DNA of 64,000 nucleotides from Corylus avellana (taxonomy: Eukaryota; Streptophyta; Magnoliopsida; Fagales; Betulaceae). The stretch spans positions 14,116,393 to 14,180,392 of the forward strand of contig NC_081550.1 of assembly GCF_901000735.1 (NCBI RefSeq), in the 5' to 3' direction. The notes below the pieces were generated by a model, which saw nothing but the letters and a program-made list of their open reading frames with translations, made no database searches and had not been told where the DNA came from. This document shows, one piece after another, positions 43,301 to 54,838 of this stretch. The number at the start of each line of letters is the position of its first letter. The stretch's first letter is position 1. Both the position numbers and the translations under genes were made by a program.

Positions 43301-44010
43301 TTTTTTTTTTTGTTTTTAGAGAACCTCAAAATAAGAAAGCAAAATGGTCTTTACAAAATTGAAAAGATCATTTTGTCCTCCTATATTGCACTAATTGGTT
43401 TTTCTTCACTAGACAACACCAAGAAGAACTTTAAGAGGAGGGAAGATTTAGATCTAGACATTCTCTCCTTCCCTTTCGTGGTAGCAGTGTTTGGTATCTT
43501 CTATGTGGGCTCCATCGGTTTCTGTTTCTGGCGGGTTGCTTTGGATCTAGATCTAGATCCAGATCTAGTCTCTTCAACTTTAGATCTAATTATTTTCTTT
43601 GGCCAAGGTGTGTTTTCCGAAGAGCTGTCTACGATGCAGTGCTCTTCCGTTGTTGCTTGTGGGGTTTTTATTTTTTGTTTATTATTTTGTTTGTCCTGAC
43701 CTTCTGGTTGAAGATGGATTTGTTGCCTTGACATTCTGGTTAAAGATGGAGTAGATTGGTGTGTGGGCTTAACTCTCACGGCCAAATTTTTAGTTTCTAG
43801 TTGTTTTTTATTTTTGTTTTGTATTTGGGCTACCCATATCCTACATCTAATCTGCTCGAAGCAAATCTGTTTTTTTAAATGTAATTGTTATGACTTTGTA
43901 ACCTTCATAGCTTTTGGCTATGAAATTTTTAAGAGTTTTATGCTCATAAAATTTCATTAATGAAAGTTCCATATTTTTCATAAAAAAATTTTTTTTTTAA
44001 AAAAAAGAAA
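43301..44010. other. Unclassified stretch, possibly a LINE or SINE 3' end
   Basis: An open frame at 43310-43699 shows no family motif and contains a GATCTA-type simple repeat (43537-43568). The right edge, TTAATGAAAGTTCCATATTTTTCAT and then an A/T homopolymer (43980-44005), looks like the poly(A) end of a plant non-LTR element, but no coding domain supports this. Confidence 0.25.
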
Positions 44011-44454
44011 ATTTATTTTTCTCCATTTCCTTTGAAATAGGGAGGATCGCATTCGGTGATTCCGGCATAAAGTATTTATTATATATATAATTTTTAATTC
44101 TTCCCTTGAAAGAAAAAAATGTGTTACTTGCATTTTACCATTGTGATTTATAATTTACCGACATGAGTTCACATTCCTTAATATTTTTGTTAAAATAACT
44201 AAAAAATATATGATGAACCGATTAAAATATGAATACAATTCGACCTTTATAAGGAAATATAAATCGACTTAGACAAAGAAATATAACTTGACCTATACAA
44301 GAAAATATAAGCCAATCAGGAAAATACAATAACTATATTCTAGCAATTTGATTACTACATGTCTTGGAAAAAACAAAGGTCCAAAAATATAATAACAGTC
44401 TCATTATATGTGAAAAATAAATTAAAGTGGTAAGCTAAAAATAAATACAATTAA
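44011..44454. other. AT-rich intergenic stretch with short tandem units
   Basis: Three to four loose repeats of CGACCTATACAAGGAAATATAA-like units at 44235-44316. No gene. Confidence 0.45.
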
Positions 44455-44688
44455 GGGCATGTTTGGGATTACGTTTGAATTGTCTAAAAATAATTTTAAC
44501 ACTAAAAAAGTCTGCTTGAAAAAAATATATATACTCTTTGATAAAAAAAAATTAAAAGCGCTTTTACGAGTCTAAAAAGCCTAAAAATAGTCAAAATGCA
44601 CTTTTAGTAAAAGCTTAAAAATAAAGTTTTTTCCCAAAAACTCTTTTTGACTTAAAAGCTATATTTCTGAAACATAATCCCAAATAGA
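44455..44688. mobile_element. GCTTGTTTGGG-family MITE, copy 5
   Basis: Ends GGCATGTTTGGGATTACGTTTG and GAAACATAATCCCAAATAG, with the family's AAAAGCGCTTTT core. Confidence 0.65.
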
Positions 44689-44696
44689 TAGTTGCT

Positions 44697-45287
44697 AAGG
44701 GTGAAAAGGTGGTTGCGGTTAGCGGTTAGTGGCTAAAATCGTTAACCACAACTGCCTAGGCGATTAGTAAATTTTACTAACCGCCTCCGCTAATTGCTAA
44801 GCAGGTTAACTGCCCCGTTAGCGCTAACATCTTTTTTGGGGCCTTTTATTGGGCTTTTTTTTTTTGCCGGTTTTGGACTAGTTTTGGGCCGGTTTTGGGG
44901 GTTGCTTTTAACTTTTTTTTGCTCACTTTAAACAATTTTTTTTTTTTTTTTTCTTTTTCATACCCATTTTAGCATTAAAAATTGCTATATATCAAAATCC
45001 TTGTTGGTCAGTCACCTTCTACGAATTTATACAACATATAATACAAATAAAATTACAACAATTTTTGTAAATCATCACTTCACTTGTAGTCTTGTACACA
45101 ACATACAAATAAATAAATAAATATATATAATAAAACTATATATATTATATGAAATATACAAATAAATGTATTATATGAAATATATAAATAATAAAACTAT
45201 ATATATATTTCAAAAAAGCGGTTAGCGATTAGCAATTTTAGCGATTAGTAAAATGGTTAGCGGTTCTAAATTTTTACCATTTGGGAA
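44697..45287. mobile_element. Non-autonomous hAT-like element
   Basis: Left AAGGGTGAAAAGGTGGTTGCGG, right GGTTCTAAATTTTTACCATTT. Dense subterminal GCGGTTAGCG and CGATTAG words on both sides, typical of hAT binding sites. Interior AT-rich with (AT)n. Ends are imperfect and the target duplication is unclear. Confidence 0.5.
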
Positions 45288-47368
45288 TATATATTATCCT
45301 CACTGCCCCTATGGAAGGAATCCACTACAGCAATAAAGGTCACTGGGAGGAGGACTAAATTTATTCTTAACCAACTATCTATTATCGTTTTAAACGAGGT
45401 ATCTCATTTCCTTTTCCCTATTCTGAATAGAAAAATAAAAAAGTAAAGTAAGGTGTCTCATTTTAATATTTAGATAGCAACTGCACTGGAAAAGACAGTT
45501 CTCATGGATGTTTTATGTAAATTATTACTTTACAATAATGCCCTCCCTCTTTATACGAAAATCCAAATTGACAAGTTTATTTATTACATAATTTTAGAAA
45601 ATTATTGGCCCAAGGATAAAAGTGTGTTTGCTCTCAAAGGACAAAGAAAGAAAATGCCTCGTATCAATTTGTTTAGTATTTTTTTTTCATTCTTATTAGT
45701 TTAATAAAATTGGAAAAAAAATACAAAATTAGTCAATTTATTTTATCTAATTTACAATTAACTCTAGTAGTATCAAAATAAATTTAAAGGTACATGAGAT
45801 ATGAGATAAAAAAAAAAAAAAAAACCAATTTACTCATTATTACTTCACCAGCAACAAAGTCACTAGTTCGAATTACTCATCTTCCCTCTAAAATGGACAT
45901 GTCAAAAAAAAAAAAAAAATCACTAGCAACCGACACCCTATAACTCATTTCTTTCCTTATATATAGGAAAAATTTCAAAAAAAAATTACAAAAAGTCACA
46001 TGCAGTAGCTTCCCTATTGCTTCCCCTAAACATTGGAAATGCTACAGTTCTACTCGGTGTGTAGGGAACCAAAAGTGGTTCTATATAATTTATTTTAATG
46101 TAAATATTTTTATTTCCTCTCTCCTCTTTCATTTTTTTACCTTTTATCGAGGATTGTGTTGAAATTTTGTAAAAAAAAAATAGAGGGTAGGTATGAAACT
46201 TGTATTTTGTAAAAAAAAATATATATTTTAATGGTATAGGGAAAAGTAAGAGAAACTATTATTTTATAAAGAAATAATATTTTATGAAGTATATTTTGAT
46301 AGGGAATTAAAACGTAGTTTTGTTACCTAAACTTAAAAAAAATCAAAGCAAAGAACTGCTAGTGCTTTTACAATCAAATTTTGTCCCTTTAACAAATTTG
46401 GTTAGTGTGACACTGGCTTAAATAAGACATATGTCACAATTGTATTGACTCTGATGTATTATATTATCGGAATCTGTTAAGTCGTGGACAAAATTTGATT
46501 GTAGGAAGTAAATTTTTTTTTTGACATATCTCAAAAACCTCTGAGTTCATTTTGATATCATAAGGAACTACTTGCAAATCAGGTAAACAACATACACTAA
46601 TTTTGCATTTTTCCCCCCCACAAAATTTCCCAAAACAAAATTACACAGCGAAAAATTAGATTGAGCAATACTATAATTAAAATATACCATTAGAGATTTG
46701 AAATCATGATTAAATATTGAATCTCTCTCTCTCTTTTTTTTTCATTTTTTTTTTAATATAATTTGAGATGTAAGGAAAAATTGCTGCTTAAGAATATATA
46801 TCAGACATTGAGCAATGTAAGAAACACATATATCATATGATTGATGCTTTCCATTAAATGTAGAAGTTGATGCAATTATTAAATTACAATCAGAAGGCCG
46901 TCTCATGGTCGGGGTTTGCTCATAAGATGACTTTGTATATTTCTATTTTTTGAGTACTCGTTGGCTCAGTAGTTCTACAACGGATTAGTATTTTCTATTT
47001 CTATTAAAATAGATTGATTAATTTTATAGTTTATATTAAATTTTATAATTTAGTAGTGTATGTGTTGCAACGTCATTTAATTTTTAAAAAAAATAAATAC
47101 ATTATATAACAAAACAAAATTAAAACCATGAGATAAATCAATGAAATGGATCTATACCACATAAACTCAAATGAAAATAGCTGGTAAAAACGTGGACAAT
47201 GATCAATATTTAGAGCAACAAGTTCTTAAATGTGACAAGTCAAAATTAATTGGGATAAGGGCCATTAGGCTTTATTAACATGAGCTAAGAACTTTTCTTA
47301 TTTAAGAAACACATTATTAGATTTTTTTTTTTTTTTTTTGGGAAGTGAATCTTTTAGACATACATTAA
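45288..47368. other. AT-rich intergenic stretch
   Basis: No gene recognised. Poly-A (45813-45832, 45907-45920), a CT-rich tract (46723-46735) and a poly-T (47321-47339). Confidence 0.6.
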
Positions 47369-47593
47369 AGGACACAAATTTCCTCCGAACCACTTTGGAG
47401 GAAATATCCTCCAACCCATTTAAAATAGTGTCAAGTGTCTCTAAACATTTAAAACGTTAGTCTAAATTAGTAAACTACTATTAATGACTGTAAGAATTTA
47501 ATATGTGTTTTAAATGATTATATACACTTGGCACTATTTTAAATGAGTTTGCGGATATTTCCTTCAAACTGGTTTGGAGAAAATTTCTGTCCT
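47369..47593. mobile_element. AGGACA-family MITE, independent copy
   Basis: Inverted ends AGGACACAAATTTCCTCC and GGAGAAAATTTCTGTCCT, with the family's AAATAGTGTCAAGTGTC/GACACTT-like core. Confidence 0.65.
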
Positions 47594-48369
47594 TAATTAA
47601 AAATCAAGAAGAAACAGCTTAGTCAATAAATACAACATTTTGAATAAAAATTGGACACTCCTCAATTCAAACTTGCTCTAAAGATTGGCGAAGAACTAGT
47701 TTTGCTAAGCAATGAGTTGCTTCGTTCGTTTCCTGTTAGTATGCCCCATGTATCATGCCTAAAAACTATTTAAAATGGTTTTTACGTCATTAATCAATTA
47801 GCCATACTGACTCCAATAATTGCAATATATGTACAGTTTTTAATGTGTCACCTTTTACTATTAGGGTAATACATACGGATATGAATTAGGTTATTAGTAA
47901 TAATTAACCGCATTTGTATTCACTTCATAAGATTACTAATCACTATTCGCATAATTATTGCGGTTATTAGCTGTTATTTGCATATCCATTAAACTTCAAA
48001 ATTTTAGCAAAAACAAATCTCTTTTATGCCAAAGCTGGCTACGAGGTAATATAGCTAAATCTAAAAACTGATGAGGATGTCTCGTATGATTGTTGAGGCT
48101 CGAACAAGAAAAATTTCACAAATGTTGCTTTTGTGTAATTGAATTGAAAACACCTAGATTGCATTTTTCAAGATTAAAAAAAAAAAAAAAATCTAATTCA
48201 AGATAGAAAATTAGAAAAATAAAAATAAAAATAAAATCAAGAATCATATAAATAATGAAGCATCATTGACCCAAATCACAACCAAAAGCACTTACATCTT
48301 GTACATTTATACAAAGATCAAGAAAAATTGAAAAAAATGGCAGTCAAATTAATAACTCTAAAGATAACA

Positions 48370-48406
<37 letters not shown>

Positions 48407-48611
48407 CATGTATGAATTGGCTTGAAAAGAGAGCAATGAAATTTTTTTGATTTGGTATGATGCGAAAATGGGAATACAAATAGCGAGAGGAAGAGATTTG
48501 AGAGGAGAGAGGGAAAAAAACCTAAGCTAAACAAACCCTATACAAAAGTACAAAACGATGTCCTTTAGGTATTAAACATTACAATGATGTCATTTTGGTG
48601 AATTTATTATA
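47594..48611. other. Intergenic stretch before the nested element
   Basis: No gene. (GA)n at about 48373-48402. CGGTTATTAGCTGTTATTTGCATATCCATT near 47960-47992 looks like a hAT fragment. Confidence 0.45.
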
Positions 48612-48804
48612 TGTATATATAGGGGCGGAGGGAGAGGGTTCGAGAGGGGTCAAATGCCCCCTAAATTTTATTTCTCTCTTTGACATTTTTTTTTTTATTA
48701 CAGCCGTATGTTTCTATTTCAGTGTTATAAGGTTAAGAGAAAAGAGGGAAGATTATGACTATTATTTTTGTCAAAACGCACAGTTTAAATAAAGCCCAAA
48801 GCAA

Positions 48805-49131
48805 TAGGGTGATCCCTTGTCACCTTATCTATTTATCATGTGTGCAGAAGTGTTAAGTTCACGGATCCAAATGGCGGAAAGAGCTGGGTGGTTAGGGGGG
48901 GTTCCTACTTCGTCTAAAGGCCCGAAAGCTAACCCATCTTTTCTTTGCAGATGATTGTCTCTTGTTCTGTAAGGCAAACCCTTATGATTGGTATCATTTG
49001 ATAGCACTCTTAGATTGCTATGGAAAGGCATCGCAGCAACGGCCAAATAAGGAAAAGACGGCTATTTTTTCCAGTAGAAATACGAGCCAGGAAGCAAGGG
49101 AGTGTATTCTTCATATTGCGGGAGTTCTTGC
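48805..49131 (+). pseudogene. LINE ORF2, reverse transcriptase segment
   Basis: GDPLSPYLFIMCAEVLSS in one frame, then after a frameshift near 48925 LFCKANPYDWYHL and SQQRPNKEKTAIFSSRNTS, matching the region after motif B and around motif C of plant L1. It ends at the Copia insertion site CTTGC (49127-49131). Confidence 0.8.
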
Positions 49132-49439
49132 TAATGAACCAATCACCATTCAATATAGCAACCCTCACAAGGAAACAACCACAACAGCTACATCTTCAAC
49201 AAGGAAAGATCGTGACCACCAAGAAACCACTCCTCGCATGGAAACTCAAGCAACGGCTATACACTCAATAAGGCAAAGATCAAGCAATGACTAGTGATTA
49301 CCAAGAAAGGAAAACCAAATCATTCTCATTAAAATTGTATTTATATTTTCCTTTGTAATTACACAAACTCTTGTATAAATTCACAGTGCATCAATGAAAA
49401 ATATCAAGCAGCAATTACATTGCATTATCTAAGTTTTTA
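49132..49439 (+). mobile_element. Copia 5' LTR, 308 bp
   Basis: Starts TAATGAACC, ends TAAGTTTTTA, and is followed directly by the primer site. Flanked on the left by CTTGC (49127-49131). By hand alignment it differs from the 3' LTR at about 17 of 308 positions, nearly all transitions. The termini are TA...TA, not TG...CA. Confidence 0.85.
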
Positions 49440-49451
49440 TGGTATCAGAGC
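49440..49451 (+). other. Primer-binding site of the Copia element
   Basis: TGGTATCAGAGC directly after the LTR, initiator tRNA-Met type. Confidence 0.85.
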
Positions 49452-49580
49452 CTCAAACGAGCAACCCAAGTCGTCCCTTTTTTTTTTTTTTTTTCCTGTT
49501 CTTCATTGAAACCTTTGCTCAAAACACCTTGTTGCTTCATTGAAACCTTTACTCAAACACCTTGCTGCATATTTCCTCAA

Positions 49581-50580
49581 TGACTTCCTCGTCCACCGAA
49601 ACCAACCCACCCACACCCATTGTCACCCAAACCCAGCAACCCATTCCTGTAACCCATCTCTCAAGCTTTGCCCAATCCATCTCCAAACTCACCAAAAGCA
49701 ACTATATGACCTGCCTTATGGAGCCCTTTCTCAAAGGCCATAACCTCTATGGCTTAATTGATGATACCAACACCCCACCAAGCCCACAAGTCTCCCCATT
49801 TCCTAACGGCACCCTCACTGTCTCCACAAACCCAAATACTCTATGGTGGCTTCGTCAAGATCAATTGATCCTCAGTATGCTCATGTCTTCCATATTTGAT
49901 GACATGCTGCCTCAAGTTCTTGGTTGCAAAACTGCCCAAGAATTGTGGAAGACGCTTGATCATTCTTTCACATCCGAGTCTCAAGCCTGGACGTTGAACC
50001 TCCATCTTCAACTTACCATACCAAAAAGGGAAACTTGAGTGTTTCTGACTATTTCCACAAAATCAAGCACATTGCCGCTACTCTTGCCGCCGCCCGCCAT
50101 CCTGTCAATGATTCCTAGTTCACAGCCTACCTGCTTGGCAGCCTGGGTCCAGAATACGACCCCTTTGTGACCTCAGTAACCACATGTGTAGAGCCTCTGT
50201 CCACGGATACTCTGTTTGGGCATCTCCTTGCCCATGAATCTCGACTCGCCCAGTGTCATCAAAACGACTTCATGTGCCCAACAGCCAACATAGCCGCTCG
50301 GAGCCCCAATCCCCACCGAGGCTGTGACAATCACAGAAGCTTCCACTGCTCCTCCAGCCAAGCCTTCCATTCATGGGGGCGTGCACACCAGCTCCACGCC
50401 TCCGCTTCTACAAATCAGGGAGAACCTACGGGTCACTCTTCTAATTATCGCTCAAATACTACCATGGGTCCTCTAAGATCCATCCCATAAGTGGGCTCTA
50501 GACCCACATGCCATGTTTGTGGAAAAATGGGTCATTGAGCCCTTACTTGCTATCATCGATTTGATTAAGCCTACGAGGCT
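49581..50580 (+). pseudogene. Copia gag
   Basis: Opens MTSSSTETNPPTP. LTKSNYMTCLMEPFLKGHNL is the family start domain; LWWLRQDQLILSMLMSSI and TAQELWKTLDHSF follow. A frameshift near 50035 leads to LSVSDYFHKIKHIAATLA and FGHLLAHESRL. A CCHC knuckle CHVCGKMGH...C lies near 50508-50550, with a stop inside it. Non-functional. Confidence 0.8.
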
Positions 50581-50587
50581 GCTAGCC

Positions 50588-51560
50588 CAAAAATTTATTA
50601 TTTGTTCGAAAATTTACTTTGGATAATAATGCTTTCATGTAATTTCACTATTCTTGTGTTTTTTGTTAAGGATCGCATCTCCAGGAAGATTCTACACAAA
50701 GGCCCGAGTAAAAATGGACTATATCAATGGTCCTCCTCTTCTTCAGTTGCACCACCTAACATTTTCTCTAGTGAACGTGCTTCTCGTCAAGATTGGCACG
50801 CGCGATTTGGTCATCCTGCGGTTCGAAATCTTTGTCAAGTAGTGTCCAAGTTTCATCTCCCTGTCATGTCCAATAAGAAGCTTCCACTTTGCTCCGCCTG
50901 TCGTCGCGGCAAAAGTCACCAGCTTCCCTTTACACCATCTAACCACCCTTCTCATGTTCCCTTTGAATTAATTGTTTCTGATGTTTGGGGTCCTTCCCCA
51001 ATTTTATCTAATAATGGTGCACACTATTATGTTATCTTTGTTGACCACTATAGCAAATTTACTTAGTTATATCCTATACAATGCAAATCTGATGTTTTTT
51101 CAATTTTTCCAAAGTTTCAGGCCTATGTCGAATGCTTATTTGACCACAAAATAAAATCTATTCAAACCGATGGCAGAGGCGAATATCAAAAATTATGCCA
51201 TCATTTTGCTTCTCAGGTATTCACCACTGATTAACGTGCCCCCACACCCATGAACAAAATGGGTTTGTGGAACATAAACATTAGCATATCGTTGAAATGG
51301 GCCTTGCTCTTCTTGCTCATTTATCCGCTCCTCTAACCTATTGGGCTGAAGCTTCAAACAGCCTCTTATCTTATAAACAGATTACCTACTCTAGTCCTCT
51401 ACAACCACTCTCATTTTCAAAAGCTTTTTAACCTTCACCCAATTGGTATCCTCGACCAAATCCAAGTGGGCAATGGTACCCCACTCGCCATCAAAAATAT
51501 TGGCACTTCTATGTCTCTCAACCTAATTTTATTTTACATCATGTTTTACATGTTCCAAAA
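50588..51560 (+). pseudogene. Copia integrase module, first copy
   Basis: GAG-pre-integrase part (KDRISRKILHKGPSKNGLYQW, WHARFGHPAVRNLC, CSACRRGKSHQLPF) and the integrase core start (FELIVSDVWGPSP, YYVIFVDHYSKF), with a stop directly after. It starts abruptly after the gag knuckle without protease. The same segment recurs about 978 bases downstream. Confidence 0.8.
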
Positions 51561-51564
51561 ATTA

Positions 51565-52805
51565 CCAAAAATTTATTATCCGTTCAAAAATTTACTTTGG
51601 ATAATAATGCTTTCATGGAATTTCACCCTTTTTTTTTTTTTTGTTAAGGATCGCATCTCCAAGAAGATTCTAAACAAAGACCCAAGTAAAAATGGACTAT
51701 ATCAATGGTCCTCCTCTCCATCAGCTGCACCACCTAGCGTTTTCTCTAATGAACGTGCTTCTCCTCAAGATTGGCACGCACGTCTCGGTCATTCTGCGGT
51801 TCAAATTCTTTGTCAAGTAGTGTCCGAGTTTCATCTCCCTGTCACGTCCAATTAGAAGCTTCCACTTTGCTCCGCCTGTCGCCGCGGCAAAAGTCACAAG
51901 CTTCCCTTTACATCATCTAACCACCCTTCTCATGTTCCCTTTGAATTAATTGTTTCTGATGTTTGGGGTCCTTCCCCTATTTTATCTAATAATGGTGCAC
52001 ACTATTATGTTATCTTTGTTGACAACTATAGCAAATTTACTTAGTTATATCCCATACAATGCAAATCTGATGTTTTTTCAATTTTTCCAAAGTTTCAGGC
52101 CTATGTCGAATGCTTATTTGACCACAAAATAAAATCTATTCAAACCGATGGCAAAGGCGATTATCAAAAATTACACCATCATTTTGCTTCTCACGGTATT
52201 CACCACTGATTAACGTGCCCCCACACCCATGAACAAAATGGGTCCATGGAACGTAAACATCGATATATCGTTGAAATGGGCCTTACTCTTCTTGCTCATT
52301 CATCCACTCCTCTAACCTATTGGGCTGAAGCATTTCAAACAGCCTCCTATCTTATAAACAGATTACCTACTCCAGTCCTCCACAACCACTCTCCTTTTCA
52401 AAAGCTTTTCAACCTTCGCCCAAGCTATGCCTTCGTACGCGTCTTTGGATGTGCATGTTGGCCTCACTTACGGCCTTACAATAAACACAAATTGGATTAC
52501 CGATCCACCGAATGCATTTTCCTCGGTTATAGTCCCTCCTATCATGGCTACAAATGTCTCCATCTTCCCTCCAGCCGCCTCTACATCTCCCAGCATGTCA
52601 TCTGTGATGAAACCACTTTTCCATTCTCTCGCCCCTTGCATACACCCCCTCAACACACTATCCTTTATCCTCCTTCTCACTCTTCTCCTCAACAATTCCC
52701 CAATTCCCCAAGCACCCTCGCTCCCCTGCGCACCCAATCCTCCCCCACTCCCTCACATGTTAAATCCCCCCTATCGACTTCGTGGAGGCAACCCTCCCTA
52801 ATTCA
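51565..52805 (+). pseudogene. Copia integrase module, second copy
   Basis: Repeats the first copy, preceded by the protease-end-like IQVGNGTPLAIKNIG (51458-51505). It continues beyond the duplicated part with LTLLAHSSTPLTYWAEAF, FQKLFNLRPSYAF, FGCACWPHLRPYNKHKLD and IFLGYSPSYHGYKC, the integrase C-terminal region, then a Pro/Ser-rich linker. A stop near 52210 and another near 52040 break it. Confidence 0.85.
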
Positions 52806-52900
52806 TTAACACCCACTCCTACTAATGTTGTTTCTCCTTCTTTTCCACAGGTTGTACCCGCGAAACTACCACCTCACTTCCATCTCAACTACAACATGCC

Positions 52901-54500
52901 ATGCAGACTGGCTCCAAGAACAACATTTTCACTCCTAAAAGTCTTCTAGAGGGTCACATCCGCTATCCCCTCCCAAAAGCACTCCTTGCTGCCATTTGCT
53001 CCGATGAGATTGAACCAACCTCCTACTCATCCGCTGCTGAACATCCTGCTTGGCATGCCGCTATGAACACCGAATTTGATGCTTTACTCAGCAATGGCAC
53101 TTGGACACTTGTGCCTCCTACCACCAATGCCAACATTGTCGAATGCAAATGGGTTTTTCGACTCAAACACAAAGCTGACGGAACAGTTGACTGCTACAAA
53201 GCATGCCTCGTCGCAAAAGGTTTTCACCAATAGCCTGGCATTGACTATGGCTAGACCTACAATCCAGTGGTAAAGCCCACCACAATTTGTCTTGTCCTCT
53301 CCCTCGCCATCTCATTTGGATGGCCTAGCCCCCCTTGGTTGGCTTTCTGAAGACGTCTATATGGCCCAAACCCTCGGCTTCCTCCATCCACAATACCCTC
53401 ATCATGTCTGCAAGTTACATAATGCCTTGTATGGGTTGAAACAAGCTCCCCGTGCTTGGTTTTCTCGTCTCAGTGATCGTCTCCTTGACCTTGGATTTGT
53501 TGGCTCTCGTCCCAATTCCTCCCTATTGATTAATTGTACTTCTCAACACACCACCTACGTCCTCATCTATGTTAATGATATACTCATCACTAGTTCAACT
53601 CCTCAAGGGACCACCTCTCTCCTGCACTCCGAGCTGACTTTGCAATCAAAGACCTTGGTTCTCTTCACTTCTTCCTCGACATGGAAGCCATTCCCACACC
53701 CGATGGACTCATCCTCTCCCAATAGTGCTACATTCTCAATCTCCTCCGCAAAAACAACATGTCTGACGCCAAACCTGTCAAGTCACCTATGTCCACTGCA
53801 CATACTCTCTCCTTACTCTCTGGTGATCCACTCATTGACCCCTCTCCATACAGAAGTGTTGTTGGCGCTCTGCAATATCTATCCCTCACTCGTCCCGATA
53901 TCTCTTTCGCAGTCAACAAAGTATCACAATTTATGCACCGGCCCACCTCTCTTTACCTTCAAGCCATTAAACGCATACTCTGCTATCTCAAGTCCACCAT
54001 TGCCTACGGCTTACTCTTTCATTGGTCACCATCCCGCACCCTTCAACCCTTCTTCGACACTGATTGGGCGGGATGCCCTGATGATAGAAAATTCACAGGT
54101 GGTTTCTGTGTCTTCCTTGGTCCCAATCTCATTTCATGGTCATCTCACAAACACCGCACTGTTGCCCACTCTAGCACTGAATCTGAATATCGCACCCTAG
54201 CCATCACCACCACTGAACTCATTTGGCTCCAATCCCTGCTCCGCAACCTTGGCATTTTTCTCCCCCACCCCCCAACCCTTTGGTGTGACAACATTGGGGC
54301 TACCTACCTCTCTACCAATTCCACTTTCCATGCTCGTACTAAACACATTGAAATCGACTTCCATTTTGTTCATGACAAAGTCGCTTCCAAAACCCTAGCT
54401 GTGCGCTTCATCTCTAGAATAGATAACCTTGCTGACATTTTTACAAAACCAACAGCCTTCTCACCTTTCTCTCTCATGCGAACCAAGCTCAACGTTGTAT
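52901..54500 (+). pseudogene. Copia reverse transcriptase and RNase H
   Basis: Reverse transcriptase opens HPAWHAAMNTEFDALLSNGTW and NIVECKWVFRLKHKADG; a stop at 53233 and frameshifts follow. KLHNALYGLKQAPRAWF is intact. The active-site block reads YVNDIL (53568-53579), where the family has YVDD. RNase H (53759 on): VGALQYLSLTRPDISFAVN, DTDWAGCPDDRKFTGG, HSSTESEYR, and the terminal ADIFTKP, in a long open frame. Confidence 0.88.
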
Positions 54501-54525
54501 GCCACGTGTTTCGCTTGCGGGGGTG

Positions 54526-54833
54526 TAATGAATCAATCACCATTCAATATAGCAACCCTCACAAGGAAACAATCACAACGGCTATATTTTCAACAGGGAA
54601 AGATCGTGACTACCAAGAAATCACTCCTCGCATGGAAACTCAAGCAACGGCTATACACTCAATAAGGCAAAGATCAAGCAACGGCTAGTGATTACCAAGA
54701 AAGGAAAATCAAATCATTCTCATTAAAATTGTATTTATATTTCCCTTTGTAATTACACAAACTCTTGTATAAATTCATAGTGCATCAATGAAAAATATCA
54801 AGTAGTAATTACATTGAATTACCTAAGTTTTTA
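54526..54833 (+). mobile_element. Copia 3' LTR, 308 bp
   Basis: Preceded by the polypurine tract, starts TAATGAATC and ends TAAGTTTTTA, followed by the target duplication CTTGC (54834-54838). Confidence 0.88.
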
Positions 54834-54838
54834 CTTGC

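Larger units (their letters stand above)
49132..54833 (+). mobile_element. Copia element with both LTRs
   Basis: Complete structure of 5,702 bp: 5' LTR, primer site, gag, integrase, reverse transcriptase, RNase H, polypurine tract (TTGCGGGGGTG) and 3' LTR. It is flanked by the perfect 5-bp duplication CTTGC (49127-49131, 54834-54838) inside the LINE. The LINE frame reads on across the duplication. Coding region broken by many stops; protease region missing; integrase part duplicated. Confidence 0.92.

Noticed and set aside
43310..43699. 129-codon plus-strand frame
   Set aside because: Composition driven by poly-T and GATCTA repeats; no family resemblance.
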